Of a stretch of DNA of 64,000 nt, positions 46,595 through 55,101 are shown piece after piece. Both the position numbers and the translations under genes were made by a program. Source of the stretch: an uncultured Erythrobacter sp. (GTDB taxonomy: Bacteria; Pseudomonadota; Alphaproteobacteria; Sphingomonadales; Sphingomonadaceae). The DNA lies in the NCBI GenBank assembly GCA_947499095.1, contig CANMMR010000004.1:186001-250000 (forward strand), written 5' to 3'. The stretch's first letter is position 1; every line of letters begins with the position of its first letter. Under the pieces are notes generated by a model. The model did not search any database, was not told where the DNA came from, and saw nothing but the letters and a program-made list of their open reading frames with translations.

Positions 46595-47732
46595 TCAATC
46601 CGCCGATATTTTTCGTGCGGCAACCACGATCGCTGCTGCTGCGGCATCCGGGGAATAAGGCGCGACTTCTTCCAGGCACCGAAGCGCGGTCGCGCGCCTG
46701 TCTGCAAAAACATCCGGCGCTTCTGCCAATGCCTCTGTAAGCGCGCTTGCGTCACCCGCCGGCACCACGATCCCGCAAGGCGATCCAGCCACCCAGTTCC
46801 GGCACGCAACCGCACCGGTCGGACACGATGACCGGACAGCCGTGATGGAGCGCCTCGTTCACCACCAGCCCCCACGGCTCGCTAAGGCTGGGCAAGACGA
46901 GTGCGGTCGCGCGGAGATATTCCTTCTGCAGGGCATCGTCTTGCATCGCGCCGGGGAAGACGACCGAACCCTCCACACCGTGCTCTGCGGCGAGCGTCTT
47001 CAGCGCCGCCTCTTCCGGCCCCGAACCTACGATCCGCAATTGCGCCTGCGGATCGACCGACCGATATTGCGAAAAGGCGTCGATCAGCGTGTCGATCCCT
47101 TTCTCCGGCGAGAGCCGACCGACATAGAGAAATACGCGGTTGCCCGGGTCTCGAAGTTCCTCTCTCTGTGCCGGTACATGGCGAGCGTCGTACCCGGCTG
47201 GGAGGTAGGCAGCCTGCGGCCGAACCAACGCACGCTCCGCCCGGAAGCCGAGCGACATGGTATAGGCACGCGAACGCTCGCCGTAGGATAGCGTCCACGG
47301 CACCAGCTTGAAAAACAGCTGCTTTGCCAATCGCCGCAGCGGCCTTTGCGGACGATCGTAGCGGGTGGAATCGAAGAACACGGCGCGCTTGCGACCACGG
47401 ATCGCAAGGATCAGCGCCCGCAACCAGTATTCTGGCCGATCGACGCCTGGTATGATCGTGACATCCGCATTGCTACACCAACACTCGCGCAGGACGCGGC
47501 CATACAGGTCCAGCGTTGAAATATCGTCGTAGCTCTCGCGGAAGAGCACATCGTGCGGATAATCGAACCGCTCCATCGCCACGTCCGACAGGGCTGCCCG
47601 CCGACTGTCGGTGAGCGCAATCTGGGTGACATGCACATCGACAGCCCTACCAGCCACCTGCCGCGCGAGCGCGGTGAAGACGGCGCCCTTGTACCGCGAC
47701 CACGCCAGGTTGTGCCAGATGTCGAGCTTCAC
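46595..47732 (-). pseudogene. Glycosyltransferase family 4 gene with a frameshift
   Basis: From a GTG at 47732 the frame encodes a GT-B glycosyltransferase (MKLDIWHNLAWSRYKGAVF..., FLYVGRLSPEKGIDTLIDAF, LVLPSLSEPWGLVVNEALHHGCPVIVSDRCGC). After VPEL it reads out of frame. Removing one G in the GGG at 46794-46792 restores VPELVAGSPCGIVVPAGDAS and continues to the stop at 46595, a full-length enzyme of about 378 residues. As written the protein loses its last 60 residues or so, but keeps the E-x7-E donor site (EPWGLVVNE). It may be a recent mutation or a sequencing error. Confidence 0.8.
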
Positions 47733-47832
47733 CCGCTTCGCTTGCCCGCTCGAATTGGCCCGCGCAACCCGTCGCTACCGTGGTTCGGAGTGGCGGTGGA
47801 CCATCCCGGTTGCGTTTGTTACCAGCGCCCGC

Positions 47833-49311
47833 ATGGAAACAGGAACACTCGTCAGCCTCGCGCTCTATTTCGTGCTCATGATCGCCATCGGTCTGTGGGC
47901 CTGGAAGCGCTCGACCGACACTAGCGAGGGCTACCTGCTGGCCGGACGCAATTTGCCGCCAGCGGTCGCTGCGCTGTCGGCCGGTGCCTCGGACATGAGC
48001 GGTTGGCTGCTGCTCGGCCTGCCGGGAGCACTCTACGCCAGCGGACTGGTCGAGGCATGGATCGGGATCGGCCTGTTCGTCGGCGCGCTGGTCAACTGGG
48101 TCGTCGTGGCGCCGCGCCTGCGCGCCCAGACGGAAAGCTATGGCAATGCGCTGACCATCCCCGAATTCCTCGCCAACCGGTTCCCCGACAAGGCCGTCGC
48201 CCTGCGGGTCGCGAGTGCGCTGATCGTCGTCGTGTTCTTCTCGGTCTACACCGCTGCCGGCCTCGTCGGCGGGGGCCTGTTGTTCGAAACGAGTTTCGTC
48301 GGCATCCTGCCCGATGTCGGCATGAGCGATTACATGATGGGCATCTGGATCACCGCGCTGGTCGTCCTCGCCTATACAATGGTTGGCGGCTTCCTCGCGG
48401 TCAGCCTGACCGACTTTGTGCAAGGTTGTATCATGGTGGTCGCCCTCGTGCTGATGCCGCTCGTGGTGATGTTCGGCGCCGGGGGCGAAGGCGGCAGATC
48501 GCTGTCCGATGTGCCGGTGGAGGGGTTCCTCAGCCTGACGCAAGGTCTCACGCTGCTCGGCTTCATCAGCGCGGTGACATGGGGCCTCGGCTATTTCGGC
48601 CAGCCGCACATCATCGTGCGCTTCATGGCGATCGACACCATCGACAAGGTGAAGACCGCGCGGAACATCGGCATGACCTGGATGGGCGTCGCGCTGCTGG
48701 GCTCGATCGGCATCGGTATCGCCGGCCGTGCCTATGTGGAGCGCAACGGGTTGACGGTCGACAATCCGGAGACGATCTTCATCGTGCTGGCGAACCTGCT
48801 GTTCCACCCGCTGATCACCGGCTTCCTTCTGGCCGCGCTGCTCGCCGCGATCATGTCGACGATCAGCTCGCAACTGCTGGTGGCCTCCTCCTCGCTGACC
48901 GAGGATTTCTACAGGCTGTTCTTCCGCAAGAATGCCAGCGAGCGCGAGAGCGTCAATGTCGGCCGCATCTGCGTCGCGCTGGTGGCGCTCGCCGCAATCC
49001 TGATCGCGAGCGATCCGGATAGCGAGGTTCTCGGCCTCGTGTCCAATGCCTGGGCAGGCTTCGGGGCGGCCTTCGGTCCGCTGATCATCCTCTCGCTCAC
49101 ATGGAATCGCATGACCGGAGCTGGAGCGCTTGCGGGACTCGTAACCGGTGCTGCGGTGGTCGTGGCGTGGATCGCGCTCGGCTGGAATTCGGAGCTGCCC
49201 GGTTTCGACGGCGGACTGTACGAGATCGTACCCGGCTTCATCGCCGCGTGGCTGGCGATCGTGCTGATCAGCAAGGCGACATACCGCGAGCCGATGCCGG
49301 CCACCGCCTGA
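47833..49311 (+). CDS. putP: Sodium/proline symporter
   Basis: A 492-residue sodium:solute symporter with about 13 helices. Characteristic PutP segments are LAGRNLPPAVAALSAGASDMSGWLLLGLPG, YGNALTIPEFLANRF, TYTMVGGFLAVSLTDFVQG-like YTMVGGFLAVSLTD, GYFGQPHIIVRFMAI and LAAIMSTISSQLLVASSSLTEDFY. Sodium-coordinating residues lie in the first and eighth core helices. It takes up proline for carbon and nitrogen or osmoprotection. It lies about 100 bases after the divergent glycosyltransferase start. Confidence 0.95.
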   Translation: METGTLVSLALYFVLMIAIGLWAWKRSTDTSEGYLLAGRNLPPAVAALSAGASDMSGWLLLGLPGALYASGLVEAWIGIGLFVGALVNWVVVAPRLRAQTESYGNALTIPEFLANRFPDKAVALRVASALIVVVFFSVYTAAGLVGGGLLFETSFVGILPDVGMSDYMMGIWITALVVLAYTMVGGFLAVSLTDFVQGCIMVVALVLMPLVVMFGAGGEGGRSLSDVPVEGFLSLTQGLTLLGFISAVTWGLGYFGQPHIIVRFMAIDTIDKVKTARNIGMTWMGVALLGSIGIGIAGRAYVERNGLTVDNPETIFIVLANLLFHPLITGFLLAALLAAIMSTISSQLLVASSSLTEDFYRLFFRKNASERESVNVGRICVALVALAAILIASDPDSEVLGLVSNAWAGFGAAFGPLIILSLTWNRMTGAGALAGLVTGAAVVVAWIALGWNSELPGFDGGLYEIVPGFIAAWLAIVLISKATYREPMPATA

Positions 49312-49326
49312 TCGAAAGCGAACGGG

Positions 49327-49341
49327 TTAGCCTTACGTTAA
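49327..49341 (+). promoter_or_regulatory. Candidate CtrA box
   Basis: TTAG-N7-TTAA followed by CCAT resembles the CtrA consensus TTAA-N7-TTAA(CCAT) of alphaproteobacteria with one mismatch. It lies 24 bases before the extensin-like start. Confidence 0.3.
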
Positions 49342-49365
49342 CCATATTTGGCGATACTCGCAGGC

Positions 49366-50034
49366 ATGCGTTCGCATCCTGCCATTCTATCTCCTCTCCT
49401 CCTGTTGGTGGCAGGATGCGGCGCTATTCCCGATCGCGAAGCGCCCAAGCGTGTGCGCAGCGAAAGCTCGGTGCCTGCCATCGCCCAGCCTCGGCCGGAG
49501 GCGCTTCAGTGCCATGTCGAGCTCGGTAAGACCGGTTCGAGTTTCGCGCCCCTGCCCGACCGCTTCTTCGGCGCAGGGTGCAGCAATCTCAACACGGTGA
49601 AGCTCGACGGAATCGGCGGTGACCAGAGCAGCTTCGCCATCACCAATCTCGGCCCGCTGGCCTGCCCCGCCGCCAATACGCTGGCCGGCTGGGCCCGCTT
49701 CGGCGTGGATCGGGCAGCGCGGCAGATCCTCGGCAGTCCTCTCGCGCGTATCGAGACTTTCGGTAGCTATTCCTGCCGCAATGTCGCCGGAACGGGCCGA
49801 CGCTCAGCCCACGCAAGGGCGGAAGCGATCGACGTATCGGGCTTCGTGCTCGCCGACGGCCGCCGCATCTCAGTGAAGGACGACTGGCACGCATCGCCGC
49901 GCGAACGCGAGTTCCTGCGCACCGTCCATGCAAGCGCCTGCAAGCGCTTCGGCACCGTCCTCGGCCCGGACTACAACGCCGCGCACCGCGATCACCTGCA
50001 TATTGAGTTCGGTAACGGCTCCTTCTGCCGCTGA
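49366..50034 (+). CDS. Extensin-like domain lipoprotein
   Basis: A 222-residue protein. A lipoprotein signal (ILSPLLLLVAGCGAIPD, Cys at about residue 18) precedes a linker. The extensin-like C-terminal domain then follows: LACPAANTLAGWARFGV, GSYSCRNVAGTGRRSAHARAEAIDVSGF and AAHRDHLHIEFG. The conserved His and Asp residues (SAHARAEAIDV, HRDHLHIE) resemble the metal site of LAS-type (VanY/MepA-like) murein peptidases. A cell-wall role is therefore an inference. A possible CtrA box precedes it. Confidence 0.87.
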   Translation: MRSHPAILSPLLLLVAGCGAIPDREAPKRVRSESSVPAIAQPRPEALQCHVELGKTGSSFAPLPDRFFGAGCSNLNTVKLDGIGGDQSSFAITNLGPLACPAANTLAGWARFGVDRAARQILGSPLARIETFGSYSCRNVAGTGRRSAHARAEAIDVSGFVLADGRRISVKDDWHASPREREFLRTVHASACKRFGTVLGPDYNAAHRDHLHIEFGNGSFCR

Positions 50035-50056
50035 GCGACCCAGACAGCCCGGCAAC

Positions 50057-50686
50057 TTATCCGGTCGCCATCTGACCACCTTGCTCCAGTTGAGCCTCGA
50101 GCCGCAGGCGTACCACCTGGCTCGGATGGTCGGCCCCCAGCTTGGTCATCATGTTGGCGCGGTGGATTTCCACCGTACGCGGACTGATCGACAATTCGCG
50201 TGCGATCATTTTGTTGCTGCACCCTTCGGCCAGCCAGTCCAGCACTTCGCGTTCGCGAGGGGATAGCGCGGCGATGCGGTTGCGGGCCTCGACCATCTTG
50301 CGCCGCGCCTGCGCATAGGCATCCGCCTCTCCGCTGATGCGTGCGATAGCGCTATCTAGGCGCTCCTCCTGCAAGGGCAGGCGCAGATAGTCGAGCGCGC
50401 CCGCCTTGATTGCTTCGACCACGCAGGTCGGACGGGGATCGAAGGAAGTTGCGACGACCGGAATCCATTTACCGATCACCGACAGCGCCCGCAAAACCCG
50501 CGCGACTCCGCCATCGGCAGGATCGTCTAAGGCGAGGATGATACCGCTGTCCGGGACATGCTCGATCAGCTCGCCCGTACCGGCATAGATTTCGCAATGG
50601 TGGCCGAGAGCGAAGCCCAAATGCGATTGCTCTGCGCGGGAGCGGCTGGAGCCGCCGACGATGTGGAGAGTTTGACGCTGTTTCAT
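50057..50686 (-). CDS. LuxR/FixJ-type response regulator with degenerate receiver
   Basis: About 209 residues. The first 120 form a receiver-like fold (LHIVGGSSRSRAEQSHLGF...GIILALDDPADGG) that lacks the usual phospho-acceptor Asp context. A helix-turn-helix follows: LSPREREVLDWLAEGCSNKMIARELSISPRTVEIHRANMMTKLGA, a clear LuxR motif. A pseudo-receiver suggests control by protein or ligand binding rather than phosphorylation. ATG at 50686 is preferred; an ATG four codons upstream is also possible. Confidence 0.86.
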   Translation of the reverse strand: MKQRQTLHIVGGSSRSRAEQSHLGFALGHHCEIYAGTGELIEHVPDSGIILALDDPADGGVARVLRALSVIGKWIPVVATSFDPRPTCVVEAIKAGALDYLRLPLQEERLDSAIARISGEADAYAQARRKMVEARNRIAALSPREREVLDWLAEGCSNKMIARELSISPRTVEIHRANMMTKLGADHPSQVVRLRLEAQLEQGGQMATG

Positions 50687-50811
50687 GCACTTAGGCATGG
50701 CGCAATCGGGGCAAATGCGTAATTCGGATTACTACCTATTCGGACTCTTACGGATACGCAAAACGCGCCCATGCCCCTATGGCCGAGGGCGGGAATACAT
50801 CCAAATCCGAT

Positions 50812-51564
50812 CTAGTCTTCGCCTTCGCGGTAAAAACTGTAGTCCGGCAGTGAGTGGAAGGCATGCTTGAGAGCATCGCCCCAGCCAGCCGAGATTGCCT
50901 GGAAATACGAATCGTCATGCGTGATGCGGTGCTGGTGCTTGGGCTCGAACGTGTCGCGCTCGATCACCTGAAGGTCCAGTGGCAAGCCGACCGAAAGGTT
51001 TGCTTTGAGCGTCGAATCGAAGCTCACCATCAGCAGCTTGACCCCGTCCTCCAGGCTCATTTCGCGGTCGTAGCCGCGAATAATGATCGGACGTCCGTAT
51101 TTGGTTTCGCCGATCTGGAAGAATGGCGTGTCGAGGCTGGCCTCGATGAAATTGCCTTCGGGATAGACCATGAACAGGCGAGGCTCCATCCCCTTGATCT
51201 GACCCGCAACGATGATGGATGCGGTAAACTTGCCCTGCCCGCGCGCGCCATTGGCCGACTGCCGCTCTCCGATAGTAGTGCGCAGCAGCCTGCCGATTTC
51301 GGTCGCGACGTTGAACATGGTCGGCGCCTCGAACAGGATATTCTCGCGCTCGCCCGGCTCCTTCATCCGCTCTTCGAGCTGGCTGACGACAGCCTGCGTC
51401 GAAGCGAGATTGCCGGCGGTCATGACGGTAATGATCCGCTCCCCCGGCTCCTGCCAAGTGAACATCTTGCGAAACACCGAAATGTTGTCGACACCCGAGT
51501 TGGTCCGGGTGTCGCTCATCAGGACGAGGCCCTTGTCGAGCATCATGCCTACGCAATAGGTCAT
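50812..51564 (-). CDS. Proteasome-type protease Anbu
   Basis: A 250-residue member of the Ntn-hydrolase superfamily. After Met removal Thr becomes the N-terminal nucleophile (MTYCVGMMLDKGLVLMSDTRTNSGVD), as in Anbu, a bacterial relative of HslV and proteasome beta subunits. SMLEDGVKLLMVSFDSTLKANLSVGLPLDL-like segments (LEDGVKLLMVSFDST, NLSVGLPLDL) also fit the family. Its neighbours, transglutaminase, alpha-E and ATP-grasp proteins, are the standard Anbu partners, implying synthesis and breakdown of an unknown peptide conjugate. Confidence 0.93.
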   Translation of the reverse strand: MTYCVGMMLDKGLVLMSDTRTNSGVDNISVFRKMFTWQEPGERIITVMTAGNLASTQAVVSQLEERMKEPGERENILFEAPTMFNVATEIGRLLRTTIGERQSANGARGQGKFTASIIVAGQIKGMEPRLFMVYPEGNFIEASLDTPFFQIGETKYGRPIIIRGYDREMSLEDGVKLLMVSFDSTLKANLSVGLPLDLQVIERDTFEPKHQHRITHDDSYFQAISAGWGDALKHAFHSLPDYSFYREGED

Positions 51565-51583
51565 CGAAAATTACCCTCGGCAG

Positions 51584-52402
51584 CTACTGCTGCTGTATCT
51601 GCTGTTGTTCGACCGCGACCTCCACTTCGAGCACGGTCGATGTCGTGCCGAAACTGATCCCGGTTACCGGCGCTGCATCGCGATAATCGCGGCCCGTTGC
51701 AACGCGCACATAGCGCTCGTCGGGACTTATCCCGTTGGAAATATCGAAACCGACCCAACCGAGCCCCTCGACATGCGCTTCGGCCCAAGCATGGCTTGCT
51801 TCCTGATCGATCCGGTCGTTCATCATGAGATAGCCGCTGACGTAGCGCGCGGGAATGCCCAGCGCGCGGGCGGAGCCGATGAAGATATGCGCATGGTCCT
51901 GGCAAACGCCGTGGGCCGAAGCGAAGGATTCTTCCGCGCTGGTCCGCGAATGGGTCGTCCCGGTCTGGTACTCCACCCGCTCCAGGATCGTTGCCGACAA
52001 CCGGTGGAGGCGATCGAGGCCGCTGTCCTCGCTCTTCTCGATCTCCTTGAGCAGCTTCTTCATGCCCGGCCCCGGACGGGTCAGGTCCGTCTGTCCCTGA
52101 AAACTCCAGAGCGGAAGGTGGCCTGCATGGCGCCCGATGACACCCGCATGATCATGCGTATCGACCTTGCCATGACAGGTCACGCGCACTTCCTGCGATC
52201 CGCTCTCGACGGAGACCAGCGTCGTCGTGTTGTGATGCTGGTCTTCGTAGGTCAGCTCGGGATGGGCATTCTCATACTCCATCTCCCAATCCAGGATTTC
52301 CTGCCCCTGCGTTTCCTTGGGCGTCAGGCGCAGACGCTGCAAAGCGTGCACGACGGGAGTGTCGAAGCGATAGCGGGTGGTATGGCGGATCGAGAGACGC
52401 AC
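51584..52402 (-). CDS. Transglutaminase-like cysteine protease of the Anbu locus
   Basis: A 272-residue protein: an N-terminal beta-domain (MRLSIRHTTRYRFDTPVVHALQRLRLTPKET) and a transglutaminase fold with catalytic Cys in AHGVCQDHAH, His in SHAWAEAHVEG and Asp in GWVGFDISNG. It ends with a Gln-rich tail. It starts with GTG directly after TAG, at the very edge of the 268-bp palindrome, and precedes Anbu by 19 bases. It is expected to cleave or transfer an amide bond; the substrate is unknown. Confidence 0.92.
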   Translation of the reverse strand: MRLSIRHTTRYRFDTPVVHALQRLRLTPKETQGQEILDWEMEYENAHPELTYEDQHHNTTTLVSVESGSQEVRVTCHGKVDTHDHAGVIGRHAGHLPLWSFQGQTDLTRPGPGMKKLLKEIEKSEDSGLDRLHRLSATILERVEYQTGTTHSRTSAEESFASAHGVCQDHAHIFIGSARALGIPARYVSGYLMMNDRIDQEASHAWAEAHVEGLGWVGFDISNGISPDERYVRVATGRDYRDAAPVTGISFGTTSTVLEVEVAVEQQQIQQQ

Positions 52403-52403
52403 T

Positions 52404-52671
52404 AGGACCTGCCTGTCCCATTTTCATCGAGCAAGATCGCCCGCAAAAGTTCAGGGGGAAGGAGTGAGAAGCAGGTCGGGCTCACCGCCCGGCCAAGACG
52501 AAGGACGCGCCCGCTGGACTTTTGCGGACGACCGCGAAGCGGCGGGCCAATTTTGACGCTATCCGGCGTCACTTGTCGATTTCGATGAATTGTCATCGAT
52601 TCTCTCCTCGTTCCTTGGCTAGCGTCAAAATTGGCTCCGTCTTGTCGATGAGAATGGGACAAACAGGTCCT
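52404..52671. repeat. 268-bp multi-branched palindromic element filling the alpha-E/transglutaminase spacer
   Basis: Outer arms 52404-52437 and 52641-52671 pair over about 30 bp. Inside lie arm A (52436-52454 with 52514-52530, one or two mismatches), containing a sub-hairpin at 52474-52494; a mini-hairpin CCGC-GAA-GCGG at 52532-52542; and arm B (52546-52561 with 52620-52635, 16 bp perfect), capped by CGATGA-ATTG-TCATCG at 52583-52598. It spans exactly from the alpha-E stop to the transglutaminase start. Two outer-arm mismatches become G-U pairs on the minus (operon) transcript. No protein is encoded. Confidence 0.85.
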
Positions 52672-53615
52672 TAGGCAAGGAACCGATAATCTTGTGCGAT
52701 CGCCTGGCCGATCGCTGCGTTGCTGGACATGAATTCGAGCAAGAATTCGTGCAGTCCCTGATCGAACACCTGCTCGATCGTGAGGTCTGCGATACTCGTA
52801 TCGGCCTCGCGCATCAATTCGTTGCTCTGGCCCTCGCGCCCATGAATGCGAGCTAGCGCGGCCAAGTTCGCGCGGAGCTCGGAATGGCAGAAGGCCAGGC
52901 TGCGCGGGAAGGCATCGTCGAGGATCAGGAACTCGCAAATACCCTTCGCATCGATCTGTCCGGCATTGAGCCAGCGATAGGCGCGGTCCCCGGACACCGA
53001 GCGCAACACCTGGTCCCACTGCCCGGTATCGAGGCTCGACCCGACATAGGACAAGGAGGGCAACAGCAGGTAGTATTTGATGTCGAGGATGCGCGCGATA
53101 CTGTCGGCGCGCTCGATAAACGTACCGGCCTGGGCGAAATGATAGCCTTCGTCGCGCAGCATGGAACCTTCCATCGCACCATGCGCCAGCGTCCCGGCGC
53201 GGCGGATGGTGGCCACCGTGTCGAGCACGCGGTTCTCGCCCACCGGCTTGCCCAGCTGTTTTTCCATGACCAGCCAGTTCTCGTTGATCGCTTCCCACAG
53301 CTCGCCGCTGATGGCGTTGCGGGCGAGGCGGGCATTCTGGCGGACCTGCCCGAACATGGAGAGGATCGAGGCGGGATTGTCCTTGTCGCGCAGCATGTAG
53401 TTCCACGCCTGCATGCCGGTGTAGGTGCCGTGCTTGGCCTCGTACCCCTGCTTCTGTCCGGCAGTGGCCATGACCGAACGCCATTCTTCTTCGGCCGTGA
53501 CGAGGTCGCGGGTAAGCGCCATGCGCAGGCCGGCATCGAGCAGGCGCGCGGTGTTCTCGGCCCGCTCGAGATAGCGGAACATCCAGAACAGTCCGTTGGC
53601 GGTTCTTCCCAGCAT
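52671..53615 (-). CDS. Alpha-E domain protein (DUF403) of the Anbu locus
   Basis: A 314-residue all-helical protein beginning MLGRTANGLFWMFRYLERAENTARLLDAGLRM, the family hallmark, with QAGTFIERADSIARILDIKYYLLLP and GICEFLILDDAFPRSLAFC further on. COG2307 proteins accompany circularly permuted ATP-grasp enzymes and are thought to help peptide ligation. The ATG shares one base with the ATP-grasp TGA. The stop TAA begins the palindromic element. Confidence 0.93.
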   Translation of the reverse strand: MLGRTANGLFWMFRYLERAENTARLLDAGLRMALTRDLVTAEEEWRSVMATAGQKQGYEAKHGTYTGMQAWNYMLRDKDNPASILSMFGQVRQNARLARNAISGELWEAINENWLVMEKQLGKPVGENRVLDTVATIRRAGTLAHGAMEGSMLRDEGYHFAQAGTFIERADSIARILDIKYYLLLPSLSYVGSSLDTGQWDQVLRSVSGDRAYRWLNAGQIDAKGICEFLILDDAFPRSLAFCHSELRANLAALARIHGREGQSNELMREADTSIADLTIEQVFDQGLHEFLLEFMSSNAAIGQAIAQDYRFLA

Positions 53616-55042
53616 CAGTCTTTGAGCACCCAAGTGTCCTTGGTGCCGCCGCCCTGGCTGGAATTCACGACCAGCGAACCTTCCTTCAGCGCAACGCGCG
53701 TCAGGCCGCCGGGCGTGATGTCGACCTTGTCGGGCGACACAAGTACGAAAGGTCGCAAGTCGACATGGCGCGGTGCCAGGCCCTTCTTGGTGAAGATCGG
53801 GCAGGTCGACAGCGAAAGCGTGGGCTGCGCGATGTAATTCTCGGGCCTTTCCACCAGCTTCTTGCGAAACTCGTCCAGCTCTTTCTTCGAGGCAGCCGGA
53901 CCGATGAGCATGCCGTAACCGCCGGAACCGTGCACTTCCTTGACGACCAGCTCCTCCAGATTGTCGAGGACGTATTTCAGCGTCTCCTCATCGGCGCAGC
54001 GATGTGTTTCGACATTCGGCAGCAAAGGCTTCTCGCCGGTGTAGAACTCGACGATCTCGGGCATGAAGGAATAGATCGCCTTGTCGTCGCAAACCCCCGT
54101 CCCCGGCGCATTGGCAATGGTGACGCCGCCCGCGCGATAGACGTCCATGATGCCCGGCACGCCCAAAACACTGTCCTCGTTGAAGGTCAGCGGGTCGAGG
54201 AATTCGTCGTCCACCCGGCGATAGATCACGTCGACCGGCTGGAACCCATGCGTGGTCCGCATGGCAACGCGCCCATCGATTACCCTCAGGTCGCTGCCCT
54301 CGATCAGTTCCGCGCCCATCTGATCGGCGAGAAAGGCGTGCTCGAAATACGCAGAGTTGTAGATCCCCGGTGTAAGCACCGCGACCGTGGGCTTGCCCTC
54401 GGTGCAATCCGGCGCGCAGGCGGCGAGACTCTTGGCCAGCCGGCGCGGATAGTCGGAGACCTGCTCCACCGGAACGCGCATGAACAACTCCGGGAACATC
54501 GCCATCATGGTTTCGCGATTTTCCAGCATGTAGCTGACGCCCGATGGCGTGCGGGCGTTGTCTTCCAGTACGTAGAATTCGTCCGGTCCGGTGCGGACCA
54601 AGTCGATGCCGACGATATGCGTGTAGACACCACCCGGCGGCGTGAAGCCCACCATATTCGGCAGCCACGCGGCATTGTCCCGGAACAGGCGTTCGGGAAT
54701 GCGCCCGGCGCGGATGATTTCCTGCCGGTGGTAGAGATCGTGCATGAAGGCGTTGAGCGCCGAGACGCGCTGCTCGATCCCGCGGGTCAGCTTGCGCCAT
54801 TCGGCCGCGGTAATCACGCGCGGCACCATGTCGAACGGGATCAGCCGCTCTTCGGCTTCGTCATCGCCATAAACGTTGAAGGTGATACCGGTCTTGCGGA
54901 AGTTCGTCTCCGCCTCGGCATGCTTGCGCTTGAGAAGGGCGGTTTTCTGCTCGTCGAACCAGTCGCAATACCGGCCATAGGCGTCGCGCACGCTGCCATC
55001 GGCACCATGCATTTCGTCGAAGAATTCGGCGTTGCCCGTCAT
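53615..55042 (-). CDS. Circularly permuted type 2 ATP-grasp protein of the Anbu locus
   Basis: A 475-residue protein with the segments NAAWLPNMVGFTPPGGVYTHIVGIDLVRTGPDEFYVLEDNARTPSGVSYMLENR, GVTIANAPGTGVCDDKAIY and ELVVKEVHGSGGYGMLIGP, diagnostic of the COG2308 ATP-grasp family. The fold predicts ATP-dependent carboxylate-amine ligation. In Anbu loci it is paired with alpha-E. A GGGGGACA ribosome-binding site lies directly before the ATG. It is the first core gene, 59 bases after an alpha/beta hydrolase. Confidence 0.94.
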   Translation of the reverse strand: MTGNAEFFDEMHGADGSVRDAYGRYCDWFDEQKTALLKRKHAEAETNFRKTGITFNVYGDDEAEERLIPFDMVPRVITAAEWRKLTRGIEQRVSALNAFMHDLYHRQEIIRAGRIPERLFRDNAAWLPNMVGFTPPGGVYTHIVGIDLVRTGPDEFYVLEDNARTPSGVSYMLENRETMMAMFPELFMRVPVEQVSDYPRRLAKSLAACAPDCTEGKPTVAVLTPGIYNSAYFEHAFLADQMGAELIEGSDLRVIDGRVAMRTTHGFQPVDVIYRRVDDEFLDPLTFNEDSVLGVPGIMDVYRAGGVTIANAPGTGVCDDKAIYSFMPEIVEFYTGEKPLLPNVETHRCADEETLKYVLDNLEELVVKEVHGSGGYGMLIGPAASKKELDEFRKKLVERPENYIAQPTLSLSTCPIFTKKGLAPRHVDLRPFVLVSPDKVDITPGGLTRVALKEGSLVVNSSQGGGTKDTWVLKD

Positions 55043-55101
55043 TGTCCCCCGGGGATGTTCACGGCACAGGACATGCCGCGATCCTACAGGAACACAAGCC
55101 T

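Noticed and set aside
46792..46799. Programmed ribosomal frameshifting in the glycosyltransferase
   Set aside because: No classic slippery heptamer or obvious stimulatory structure, and such recoding is not known for this family; mutation or sequencing error is simpler.
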